In this document: positions 27,055-34,495 of the stretch, piece after piece
How positions within the stretch are numbered: position 1 is the stretch's first letter
Layout of the letters: every line of letters starts with the position of its first letter
Source of the DNA: Salsipaludibacter sp963812245
GTDB taxonomy: Bacteria > Actinomycetota > Nitriliruptoria > Nitriliruptorales > Nitriliruptoraceae
DNA: 64,000 nucleotides
Direction: 5' to 3'
Assembly: GCA_963812245.1 (NCBI GenBank)
Contig: CAWEUK010000002.1
Span: 1,798,001-1,862,000 of the forward strand
The notes under the pieces: model-generated
What the model saw: the letters and a program-made list of their open reading frames with translations, nothing else
What the model was told of the DNA's origin: nothing
Database searches by the model: none
Made by a program: the position numbers and the translations under genes

Positions 27055-29619
27055 ATGCCTCCGCCACCGCCACCGCCCACGCCCCGGGAACCCGACCTGC
27101 CCGACCGACCACATGCTCGGTCCGCCGACGAGGTGGCAGGTCAGCTCGACGTGGACGTCGACACCGGATTGGCCAGTGACGAGGTCCAGCAGCGCCGGCA
27201 ACGCCACGGGCGCAACGAACTGGGCGGGTCCGACGGACCCAGTTGGGTGCGGCTGCTGTGGGACCAACTCGCCAATGCCGTCGTCGTGCTGCTGCTCGCG
27301 GCCGCCGTCGTCGGCTTCGTGGTGGGCGACGTCGTCGAGGCGATCGCCATCCTGGTGGTCCTGGCGGTCAACACCGTGGTCGGATTCGTCACGGAATACC
27401 GGGCCGCGAAGTCGATGCAGTCGCTGCGTGCCATGATGCACACCGAGGCGGAGGTCGAGCGCGACGACCGCCGTGACGAGGTGGACGCGGCGGAACTCGT
27501 GCCGGGCGACGTCGTGGGCGTGGAAGCCGGTGAGCAGGTCCCGGCCGACGTGCGAATCGTCGAGGGCGAGGACCTGCGCGTCGAGGAGTCGGGGCTGACC
27601 GGCGAGAGCGAACCGGTCGACAAGACCGTGGAACCGGTCGACGAGGACGCCCCGCTGGGCGATCGCACGAGCATGCTGTACCGCGGGACCACGGTTGCGG
27701 CCGGACGGGGTCGCGGCATCACGACCGGGACCGCTCGTGACACCGAGATGGGGCGCATCGCCGACCTTGCCGAGGCCGCCCAGGACACCAAGGCTCCGCT
27801 GCAGGCCGGACTGGACCGCCTGAGTCGGCGACTGGCGCTGATCGTGGTCGTGGGCGCGGTCGCGCTGGTGGGCATCGGGTGGCTGCGCGGGGAGGACCTC
27901 GCCGAGGTGACCGAGGTGGCAGTTGCGTTGGCCATCGCGGTCGTGCCCGAGGGCCTGCCGGCAGTGGCGACCCTGACCCTGGCGGTGGGCATGCGGCGGA
28001 TGGCGGCCGGCAACGCCCTGGTCCGTCGGTTGCCGGCCGTCGAGACGCTGGGGTCCACGACGATCGTGTCGTCGGACAAGACCGGCACCCTCACGCGCGA
28101 CGAGATGACGGTGGTCACGGTCGAACTGGTCGATGGTGTCGACTCCGACGAGGTGTGGCGGGCCGCCGCGTTGTGCAACGACGGCGACGTCGATCCTGAC
28201 GGCGACCCGGTCGGGGACTCGACCGAGGTGGCACTGCTGCATGCCGCCACAGACCACGGCATCGACTGGCGAAACCTGCGCGAGGACCACCCGCGCGACC
28301 GCGAGGTCCCGTTCAACTCCGACGACAAGCGCATGGCGGTGGTGGTGGCGGGCACGGTGTACGTCAAGGGTGCGCCCGAGGTCCTGGTCGACGGCGACCG
28401 GCATCCCCACCTCGCCGAGACCGCTCGTGAGATGGCTGCCGACGGCCTGCGCGTCCTGGCGGTGGCGCGACGTGACGACCCCGGTGATGACGCCACCGAC
28501 GACGACCTGTTCGACGCGCTGGAGGTGCTGGGACTGGTCGGCATGCGCGACCCGGCCCGCGACACGGTGGTGGACGCGATCGCCACGCTCGACCGGGCCG
28601 GGGTCCGCGTCGTGATGGTCACGGGCGACCGCCCGGACACGGCGGCGGCGATCGCCAACGAGGTCGGCCTGAGAGACGTCACCGCGGTCACCGGTGCCGA
28701 ACTGGCCGAGATGTCGGACGAGGAGCTGGCAGAGGCGGTGGCCACCACCAACGTGTTCGCCCGGGTCAGTCCCGAGGACAAGTTGCGCATCATCGAGGCC
28801 CAACAGGCCGCGGGCGAGGTGGTTGCCGTCACCGGTGACGGGGTCAACGACGCGCCTGCACTCAGCCAGGCCGACGTCGGCGTGGCCATGGGCTCGGGCA
28901 CCGACGTCGCCCGCGATGCCGCCGACGTGGTGTTGCTGGACGACGACTTCCAGACCATCGAGGTGGCGGTCCAGGAGGGCCGGCGGATCTTCGAGAACAT
29001 CCGCCGGTTCGGCCAGTTCCTGTTCTCGTGGCACATCGCCGAGGTGGCCGTGATCACGGTGTCGGTGATCGGGGGGTTCGCACCGCCGCTGGCCGGGCTC
29101 ATGATCCTGTGGAACAACCTCGTGATCGACGTGCTGCCGTCGTTCGCGCTGGCGCTGGAGCCCAGCGGCAGCGAGGTCATGCGCCATCCGCCCCGGCCAC
29201 CCGGCACACCGGTGATCGGCGCGACCGTCTTGCGGCGCATCCTGACGCAGGCCGGGTTGGTGGCAGGCGTCGGCCTCGCCGCCTTCGCGATCGGCACACG
29301 CTGGCTCGAACTGGACACGGCAGGGGCCCAGACCATGACCTTCGTGGCCATGTCGTTGGGCCAGGTGCTGACGGTGTTCAACGCCCGCACCGACCACGGT
29401 TCGGGCTTCGCGGGTGCCTCGCGCAACAGGTGGCTGTGGCTCGCGCTGGGCATCACCGCGGTGCTCGAGGCTGCCGCCCTGGGCGTGCCGTGGCTGGCGG
29501 ACGTGCTGGGCCTGACTGGCCTGCCCGCCAACGGATGGTGGATCGCGCTCGGTCTCGGACTGGTCCCGCTGCTGGCCGTGCAGGTGCCCCGGATGGTCAC
29601 CGCGGCACGCGACGATTGA
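27055..29619 (+). CDS. P2-type cation-transporting ATPase (Ca2+-ATPase-like)
   Basis: 854 residues in the usual order. Pro-rich N-terminus and cation-ATPase N domain (~20-75), M1-M2 (~75-120), actuator domain with LTGESEPVDK (~180), and M4 with VVPEGLPAVATLTLA (~305). The phosphorylation site is SDKTGTLT (~345), followed by the nucleotide domain with KGAPEVL (~440), the hinge TGDGVNDAPALSQADVGVAMG (~597-617; quoted to locate it) and M5-M10. By comparison with SERCA, the M4 Glu, the M5 Glu and the M6 Asn and Asp are kept. The M5 Asn position reads His (SWHIAEV) and the M6 Thr reads Ile (NNLVIDVLP). Ion specificity is therefore uncertain. Frame intact. Confidence 0.88.
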   Translation: MPPPPPPPTPREPDLPDRPHARSADEVAGQLDVDVDTGLASDEVQQRRQRHGRNELGGSDGPSWVRLLWDQLANAVVVLLLAAAVVGFVVGDVVEAIAILVVLAVNTVVGFVTEYRAAKSMQSLRAMMHTEAEVERDDRRDEVDAAELVPGDVVGVEAGEQVPADVRIVEGEDLRVEESGLTGESEPVDKTVEPVDEDAPLGDRTSMLYRGTTVAAGRGRGITTGTARDTEMGRIADLAEAAQDTKAPLQAGLDRLSRRLALIVVVGAVALVGIGWLRGEDLAEVTEVAVALAIAVVPEGLPAVATLTLAVGMRRMAAGNALVRRLPAVETLGSTTIVSSDKTGTLTRDEMTVVTVELVDGVDSDEVWRAAALCNDGDVDPDGDPVGDSTEVALLHAATDHGIDWRNLREDHPRDREVPFNSDDKRMAVVVAGTVYVKGAPEVLVDGDRHPHLAETAREMAADGLRVLAVARRDDPGDDATDDDLFDALEVLGLVGMRDPARDTVVDAIATLDRAGVRVVMVTGDRPDTAAAIANEVGLRDVTAVTGAELAEMSDEELAEAVATTNVFARVSPEDKLRIIEAQQAAGEVVAVTGDGVNDAPALSQADVGVAMGSGTDVARDAADVVLLDDDFQTIEVAVQEGRRIFENIRRFGQFLFSWHIAEVAVITVSVIGGFAPPLAGLMILWNNLVIDVLPSFALALEPSGSEVMRHPPRPPGTPVIGATVLRRILTQAGLVAGVGLAAFAIGTRWLELDTAGAQTMTFVAMSLGQVLTVFNARTDHGSGFAGASRNRWLWLALGITAVLEAAALGVPWLADVLGLTGLPANGWWIALGLGLVPLLAVQVPRMVTAARDD

Positions 29620-29630
29620 CTCGGGCCGGG

Positions 29631-29636
29631 TAGGCT
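29631..29636 (+). promoter_or_regulatory. Candidate -10 element upstream of tRNA-Pro and tig
   Basis: TAGGCT in the context GGGTAGGCTGG; the core TAGGCTGG recurs at 49666 and 59446. It lies 12 bases after the ATPase stop and 130 bases before the tRNA. No good -35 is seen. Confidence 0.4.
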
Positions 29637-29650
29637 GGGTGGACGTCTCG

Positions 29651-29674
29651 CGTGGACCCGCTGTCGGGTCCACG
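29651..29674. terminator. Perfect 10-bp hairpin after the P-type ATPase gene
   Basis: CGTGGACCCG, loop CTGT, CGGGTCCACG. A very stable GC-rich stem without a following T run, 31 bases after the ATPase stop. It may be a tail-less terminator or a structure in the leader of the tRNA transcript, since it lies downstream of the -10 at 29631. Confidence 0.5.
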
Positions 29675-29713
29675 TGGCGTGTGTGCCCCACCCCGAAGAT
29701 CTGGCACTGGGTC

Positions 29714-29752
29714 CTGGTTGCAGGACGTGGTTGCAGGTCGTGGTTGCAGGAC
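29714..29752. repeat. Three 13-bp tandem repeats upstream of tRNA-Pro
   Basis: CTGGTTGCAGGAC, GTGGTTGCAGGTC and GTGGTTGCAGGAC follow one another without gaps and end 13 bases before the tRNA. One or two mismatches separate the units. Confidence 0.85.
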
Positions 29753-29765
29753 TGGGGGCCCACAT

Positions 29766-29843
29766 CGGGGCGTGGCGCAGCTTGGTTAGCGTGCCTGCTT
29801 TGGGAGCAGGAGGTCGCCGGTTCGAATCCGGCCGCCCCGACCA
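29766..29843 (+). tRNA. tRNA-Pro (anticodon TGG)
   Basis: Acceptor stem CGGGGCG (29766-29772) pairs with CGCCCCG (29833-29839), with discriminator A at 29840 and an encoded CCA at 29841-29843. The anticodon stem CCTGC (29794-29798) pairs with GCAGG (29806-29810); the seven-base loop TTTGGGA puts TGG at 29801-29803, decoding CCA/CCG-type proline codons. The T arm GCCGG-TTCGAAT-CCGGC is intact. A tRNA-Pro directly upstream of tig is a familiar actinobacterial arrangement. Confidence 0.97.
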
Positions 29844-29928
29844 CACCACCTGACAGCACCTGCCGTCCTCCCACGACGGCCACCTGCACGACCATTCCTC
29901 CATCCACCACGAACCAGGCGATCCTGCC

Positions 29929-31401
29929 ATGAAGACCACCGTCGAGACCATCGATGCCGTCCGCGTCAAGTTGACCGTCGAGGTCGACCCCGGCGTCGTC
30001 CGCAAGGCCCACGACACGGCCGCCCGCCACCTCGCCCAGCAGGTCAACCTGCCCGGCTTCCGCAAGGGCAAGGCCCCACGCAAGCTGCTCGAACAGCGGC
30101 TCGGCTCGGGCGCGATCGCCCAGCACGCGTTGGAGGACAACCTCGACGACTGGTACCGCGCCGCCATCGACGACGCCGAGATCGTGCCGGTCGGGTCGCC
30201 CGAGCTCGACATCGAGACCTTCACCGAGAAGGAGGGCATGACGTTCGTGGCCGAGGTCGAGGTGCGCCCCGAGATCGACCTGCCCGACCACACCGGTCTC
30301 CAGCTGAGCCACCCCGAGTGGGGGGTCAGCGACGACGAGGTCACCGCCAAGCTCGACGAGCAGCGTGAGCGGTTCGCCGAGGTCGACGAGGTCGAGCGTG
30401 CGGCCAGCAGTGGCGACTACGTCACGATCGACCTGAAGGTGTTCGTGGACGGCGAGGAGCTCGAGACCGCCCACGTCGAGGACGCGCTGTACGAGGTCGG
30501 CTCCCAGGGCGTGACGGCCAAGCTCGACGACGAGTTGGAGGGCATCGAGGCCGGCGCCGAGTTCACCTACACCGACCAGCTGCCCGAGGAGTACCCCGAG
30601 CACGGTGGCGAGGAGGCCGAGTTCCACGTCACGGTCCACGACGTGCGTGCCAAGTCGCTGCCGACCCTCGACGACGACTTCGCCGCCACGGCCAGCGAGT
30701 TCGACACGCTCGACGACTATCGCGCCGACATCCGTCGCAACCTCGAACGCCAGAAGGTGTCCGAGGCCCGCCACCAGGCTCGCGGTGACCTGCTGCAGGC
30801 CTTCCTGGCCCCGATCGACTTCGAGTTGCCACCGTCGATGATCACCTCGGAGGTCGACGACCAGCGGCAGCAGATCAGCCAGCAGGCCGAGCAGTACGGC
30901 ATGACCTTCGAGGACATGCTGGCTGCCCAGGACATGGAGGAGGAGGCCTGGGAGGAGGAGGTCACCACGCAGGCCCGTGCCTCGGTCAAGGCGCGGCTCG
31001 TGCTGGACACGCTCGCCGAGACGCTCGAGGTCGACATCGAGCCCGACGACGTCAACCAGGAGATCTTCCGCCACGCCATGCAGATGGGCATGCAGCCCCA
31101 GCAGGTCGCACAGATGATCCAGGAGCAGGGTTCGCTGCCTGCCCTCATCGGTGACGTGGCCCGGCGCAAGGCGTTGGACGCCATCGTCGACGGCGCGATC
31201 CTCGATGGTGCGCCCGACGATGCCACCCTCATCGCACTGGGCATCATCCCCGATCCCGATGCGCCTGCCCCCGGTGCCGCACCTGCTGGTGATGCCGCCG
31301 ACGCGGATGCAGCCGTCGCAGCATCCGACGACGAGGCCGAGGACCTCGCCGGCGACGACGTCGAGGCCGACGCGGCCGGCGACGACGCCGAGGAGGAGTG
31401 A
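29929..31401 (+). CDS. tig: Trigger factor (ribosome-associated chaperone and prolyl isomerase)
   Basis: 490 residues. Ribosome-binding N domain (~1-120) with the signature LPGFRKGKAPRKLLEQRLG (~42-60), an FKBP-type PPIase domain (~150-245) and an extended helical chaperone C domain (~250-430). An Asp/Glu/Ala-rich tail of ~60 residues ends the protein, as in many actinobacterial trigger factors. It binds nascent chains at the ribosome exit tunnel. ATG 29929 opens directly on MKTTVETIDAVRVKLTVEV. It is followed by clpP and clpX, linking nascent-chain folding to ClpXP degradation. Confidence 0.95.
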   Translation: MKTTVETIDAVRVKLTVEVDPGVVRKAHDTAARHLAQQVNLPGFRKGKAPRKLLEQRLGSGAIAQHALEDNLDDWYRAAIDDAEIVPVGSPELDIETFTEKEGMTFVAEVEVRPEIDLPDHTGLQLSHPEWGVSDDEVTAKLDEQRERFAEVDEVERAASSGDYVTIDLKVFVDGEELETAHVEDALYEVGSQGVTAKLDDELEGIEAGAEFTYTDQLPEEYPEHGGEEAEFHVTVHDVRAKSLPTLDDDFAATASEFDTLDDYRADIRRNLERQKVSEARHQARGDLLQAFLAPIDFELPPSMITSEVDDQRQQISQQAEQYGMTFEDMLAAQDMEEEAWEEEVTTQARASVKARLVLDTLAETLEVDIEPDDVNQEIFRHAMQMGMQPQQVAQMIQEQGSLPALIGDVARRKALDAIVDGAILDGAPDDATLIALGIIPDPDAPAPGAAPAGDAADADAAVAASDDEAEDLAGDDVEADAAGDDAEEE

Positions 31402-31487
31402 GGTCGGGGGGCTGGCGCCCGCAGGTTCGGTGCGCCGCCCCCGCTCACATCGCGCCACCTCCACGTCGGCGGCCAGCACCGGGTCGC

Positions 31488-31493
31488 TACGTT
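31488..31493 (+). promoter_or_regulatory. Candidate -10 element of clpP
   Basis: TACGTT lies 38 bases before the GTG start at 31531 in a 129-base gap. It fits the TAnnnT pattern. No convincing -35 is visible. Confidence 0.35.
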
Positions 31494-31530
31494 CACATTC
31501 CGCACCCCCTTGCCGACAAGGACTGACGTC

Positions 31531-32181
31531 GTGGCCCCATCACTCGAAGGCATCGCATTGCCGTCGCCCACCAACTACGTGATCCCCACGGTCATCGAGC
31601 AGACCAATCGCGGGGAACGCGCCTTCGACATCTACTCGCGACTGCTCCAGGAACGCATCATCTTCCTGGGGATGCCGGTCAACGACGAGATCGCCAACGT
31701 GATCATGGCGCAGTTGTTGCACCTCGAGTCGGAGGACCCCGACAAGGACATCAACATCTACATCAACTCCCCGGGTGGGTCGATCACGGCGTTGTTCGCG
31801 ATCTTCGACACCATGGAGTTCATCGGCCCGGACGTGGCCACCATCTGCCTGGGCCAGGCCGCGTCGGCCGCAGCCGTGCTGCTGGCGGGTGGCGCCCCGG
31901 GCAAGCGCTTCGTGCTGCCGCGCTCACGTGTCCTGCTGCACCAGCCGTCCGGCGGTGCCGAGGGCCAGGCCGGTGACATCGAGATCCAGGCGCGCGAGAT
32001 CATTCGCATGCGTGACCAGCTCAACGAGTTGCTGTCCCAGAAGACCGGTCAGACGATCGAGAAGATCGACAAGGACACCGACCGCGACTTCATCATGACG
32101 GCCCAGGAGGCGGTCGACTACGGCATGGCGGACCGCGTCCTCCAGCCACGCAAGTCGACCAAGGAGCGGGCGACGCGCTGA
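31531..32181 (+). CDS. clpP: ATP-dependent Clp protease proteolytic subunit ClpP
   Basis: 216 residues. Serine peptidase that forms a double heptameric chamber fed by ClpX or ClpC. The catalytic triad is visible: Ser in GQAASAAAVLLAGG (~110), His in LLHQPSGGAEGQAGD (~135) and Asp in IDKDTDRDFIM (~185). INIYINSPGGSITAL is the substrate-binding loop. GTG 31531 is chosen because AAGGA (~31518) lies 8-9 bases upstream; an in-frame TTG at 31510 would place that site inside the gene. Actinobacteria often have two clpP copies here, but this locus has only one before clpX, 109 bases downstream. Confidence 0.95.
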   Translation: MAPSLEGIALPSPTNYVIPTVIEQTNRGERAFDIYSRLLQERIIFLGMPVNDEIANVIMAQLLHLESEDPDKDINIYINSPGGSITALFAIFDTMEFIGPDVATICLGQAASAAAVLLAGGAPGKRFVLPRSRVLLHQPSGGAEGQAGDIEIQAREIIRMRDQLNELLSQKTGQTIEKIDKDTDRDFIMTAQEAVDYGMADRVLQPRKSTKERATR

Positions 32182-32253
32182 CCACCCGACGCGGGGGGTC
32201 GGGGTTTCCCCAGTCGGCGGGGGTGATGCTCGCCGGACGGGGTCCTCGCTGAG

Positions 32254-32259
32254 TACGCT
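32254..32259 (+). promoter_or_regulatory. Candidate -10 element of clpX
   Basis: TACGCT lies 31 bases before the ATG at 32291, in the clpP-clpX gap. It suggests clpX can be transcribed separately from clpP. No -35 is clear. Confidence 0.35.
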
Positions 32260-32290
32260 GCGATTCCGGGAGTCGGCGTCAGAGGACCTC

Positions 32291-33577
32291 ATGGCCAAGT
32301 TCAGCGAGACGGGCGAATTGCTCAAGTGCTCGTTCTGTGGCAAGTCGCAGAAGCAGGTCAAGAAGCTGATCGCCGGCCCCGGTGTGTACATCTGCGACGA
32401 GTGCATCGAACTGTGCAACGAGATCATCGAGGAGGAGCTGGCCGAACCGGTCGACCTCGGACTCGACGAGCTGCCCCGGCCCCGCGAGATCTACGGCTTC
32501 CTCAACGAGTACGTCATCGGGCAGGAATCGGCCAAGAAGACGTTGGCCGTCGCGGTCTACAACCACTACAAGCGCATCCAGCTGGACCCCGACGACACCG
32601 AGGTCGAGCTCGACAAGTCCAACATCCTGCTGCTGGGCCCGACGGGATCGGGCAAGACGCTGTTGGCCCAGACCCTGGCCCGGATGCTCAACGTCCCGTT
32701 CGCCATCGCCGATGCCACCGCGCTGACCGAGGCCGGCTACGTCGGTGAGGACGTCGAGAACATCCTGTTGCGCCTGATCCAGTCCGCCGACTTCGACACC
32801 AAGAAGGCCGAGACCGGGATCATCTACATCGACGAGGTCGACAAGATCGCCCGCAAGTCGGACAATCCCTCGATCACGCGCGACGTCTCGGGCGAGGGCG
32901 TGCAGCAGGCACTGCTCAAGATCCTCGAGGGCACCATCGCGTCGGTGCCGCCCCAGGGTGGGCGCAAGCACCCGCACCAGGAATTCCTCCAGATCGACAC
33001 GTCCAACATCCTGTTCATCTGCGGTGGGGCATTCGCCGGGGTCGAGGAGGTCGTGGAGCGCCGACTCGGCACCTACGGCGTCGGCTTCGGTGCTGCGGTG
33101 CGCAATCGCGAGGACAAGGACATCGGGGCCCTGCTGGCGCAGGTGCTGCCAGAGGACCTGCACAAGTTCGGCCTGATCCCGGAGTTCATCGGGCGTTTGC
33201 CGATCGTGTCGTTCGTCGAACCGCTCAGCCGCGAATCGCTGGTCGACATCCTGACCACGCCACGCAACGCGCTGGTCAAGCAGTACCAGCGCTTCTTCGA
33301 ACTCGACGGCGTCGAACTCGAATTCGAGGACGACGCGCTCGAGGCCATCGCCGACCTGGCGATCCTGCGCCAGACCGGTGCCCGCGGCCTGCGTGCCATC
33401 CTCGAAGAGATCCTGCTGTCGACGATGTACGACCTGCCCTCACGCAAGGACGTCCAGCGGTGCGTGATCACCGCCACGACCGTCCGGGAGAAGGCAAACC
33501 CGACGCTGGTGCCGCATGGTGCGCTGTTGCGGCAGTTGACCGAGGCGAGTGACCCACCGGCCGAGAAGTCGGCCTGA
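32291..33577 (+). CDS. clpX: ATP-dependent Clp protease ATP-binding subunit ClpX
   Basis: 428 residues. N-terminal zinc-binding domain with four cysteines (CSFCGKSQKQVKKL ... YICDECIELC, ~13-40). The AAA+ module has the Walker A motif LLGPTGSGKTLLAQ (~118), ALTEAGYVGEDVE pore-1 region (~145), Walker B IIYIDEVDKIARK (~178), and the sensor and RKH-like GGRKHPHQEF region (~220). IPEFIGRLPIV and the TGARGLRAILE helix complete the small domain. ClpX unfolds substrates and threads them into ClpP, whose gene is just upstream. Frame intact. Confidence 0.97.
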   Translation: MAKFSETGELLKCSFCGKSQKQVKKLIAGPGVYICDECIELCNEIIEEELAEPVDLGLDELPRPREIYGFLNEYVIGQESAKKTLAVAVYNHYKRIQLDPDDTEVELDKSNILLLGPTGSGKTLLAQTLARMLNVPFAIADATALTEAGYVGEDVENILLRLIQSADFDTKKAETGIIYIDEVDKIARKSDNPSITRDVSGEGVQQALLKILEGTIASVPPQGGRKHPHQEFLQIDTSNILFICGGAFAGVEEVVERRLGTYGVGFGAAVRNREDKDIGALLAQVLPEDLHKFGLIPEFIGRLPIVSFVEPLSRESLVDILTTPRNALVKQYQRFFELDGVELEFEDDALEAIADLAILRQTGARGLRAILEEILLSTMYDLPSRKDVQRCVITATTVREKANPTLVPHGALLRQLTEASDPPAEKSA

Positions 33578-33580
33578 CGG

Positions 33581-34334
33581 GTGGGCCAAGCCGGGTCCGG
33601 GGACACCCCCCTGCCGCCACCGATCGTCCGTTCGGTCGTTGATCGCATCCCGTTCCTGGACAAGGAACTGTTCGTCCTGGGCCAATTCCTGCCACCAGGT
33701 GGCACGACGATCGACGTCGGCGCCGCCGGTGGTGCCCATTCCCTCCTGGCGGCGCGACACGTGGGCCCGACCGGTCGGGTCGTCGCCATCGAGGCACGTT
33801 CCGGCTCCGCCGCCATCCTGCGGGCATGGCGCAGGCTGTTGGCACTGGACCACGTGACGGTGCTGTCCACGGCGGTGGGGCGCCAGCCCGGCAGTCTCGA
33901 ACTGCGCACTCCCGTCGTGCCCACGCGCACCCACACCGACCAGGGTGGCATGCCGGTGTCGGATGGCTGGGTGGCGAAGTTGCCGTCGCGCGTGCGCACG
34001 GTCGGCATGACGACCCTGGACCTGGTGGTCGAGGCACAGGGCCTCGACCCGGATCGACCTGCTCAAGATCGATGTCGAGGGGGCGGAACTCGACGTGCTC
34101 GAGGGGGGAATGGGCGCGCTGGGACGGTTCCGGCCCGTCGTGGTGATCGAGGTGGAGGATCGTCACCTGCGCCGCAACGGCCGCAGTGCCGACGACGTGC
34201 TGGGCTGGTTCGACGATCGTGGCTACGCACCCCACGTGCTGGCCCGCGACGGCCTCGTCGCGGTTGACGAGGTCACGTTGGCACACAACAACTACGTGTT
34301 CCTGCCGGCCGAACGATCGGGCGCGGCGGCCTGA
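33581..34334 (+). CDS. FkbM-family SAM-dependent methyltransferase, one frameshift
   Basis: About 250 residues after removing one extra C in the CCC run near 34048. Motif I of the Rossmann methyltransferase is TIDVGAAGGAHSLLAARHVG (~43-62), followed by GRVVAIEARSGS (~67). The FkbM-specific LLKIDVEGAELDVLEGG is in the second frame. VVVIEVEDRHLRR and a terminal NNYVFLP follow. FkbM proteins O-methylate sugars or other small molecules; no substrate is apparent. GTG 33581 starts three bases after the clpX stop, but the N-terminus is uncertain. No glycosyltransferase cluster surrounds it, so the target may be an envelope glycan made elsewhere. Confidence 0.8.
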
Positions 34335-34374
34335 GCCGACACCGTGGCTCGCGGTTGGCCCGATGGACGACGGC

Positions 34375-34380
34375 TACCCT
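34375..34380 (+). promoter_or_regulatory. Candidate -10 element of valS
   Basis: TACCCT lies 115 bases before the valS ATG in a 161-base gap; TTGGCC at 34355-34360 is a poor -35 because the spacing is only 14. I looked for a T-box leader here and saw none. Confidence 0.3.
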
Positions 34381-34495
34381 CGCCGTCCACGTCTGCCACC
34401 CGTCGTGGTCATGTCCGTCCCTCGGTCTGGGCATCCGCGCAGGGTGCCGGCAGTCACTGGCCGCCCCCCCATCCCTGTCCCGAGGTTTGAAGTCG

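Noticed and set aside
26995..31479. Very long open frames on the minus strand opposite the P-type ATPase and tig (over 1000 codons each)
   Set aside because: They are the antisense shadow of GC-rich coding sequence. They lack domain-like content, cross the tRNA gene and have no ribosome site.
31510..31530. ClpP start at TTG 31510
   Set aside because: The likely ribosome site AAGGA would lie inside the coding sequence; GTG 31531 has correct spacing.
34335..34495. T-box riboswitch upstream of valS
   Set aside because: I could not find the conserved T-box sequence or a specifier loop in these 161 bases.
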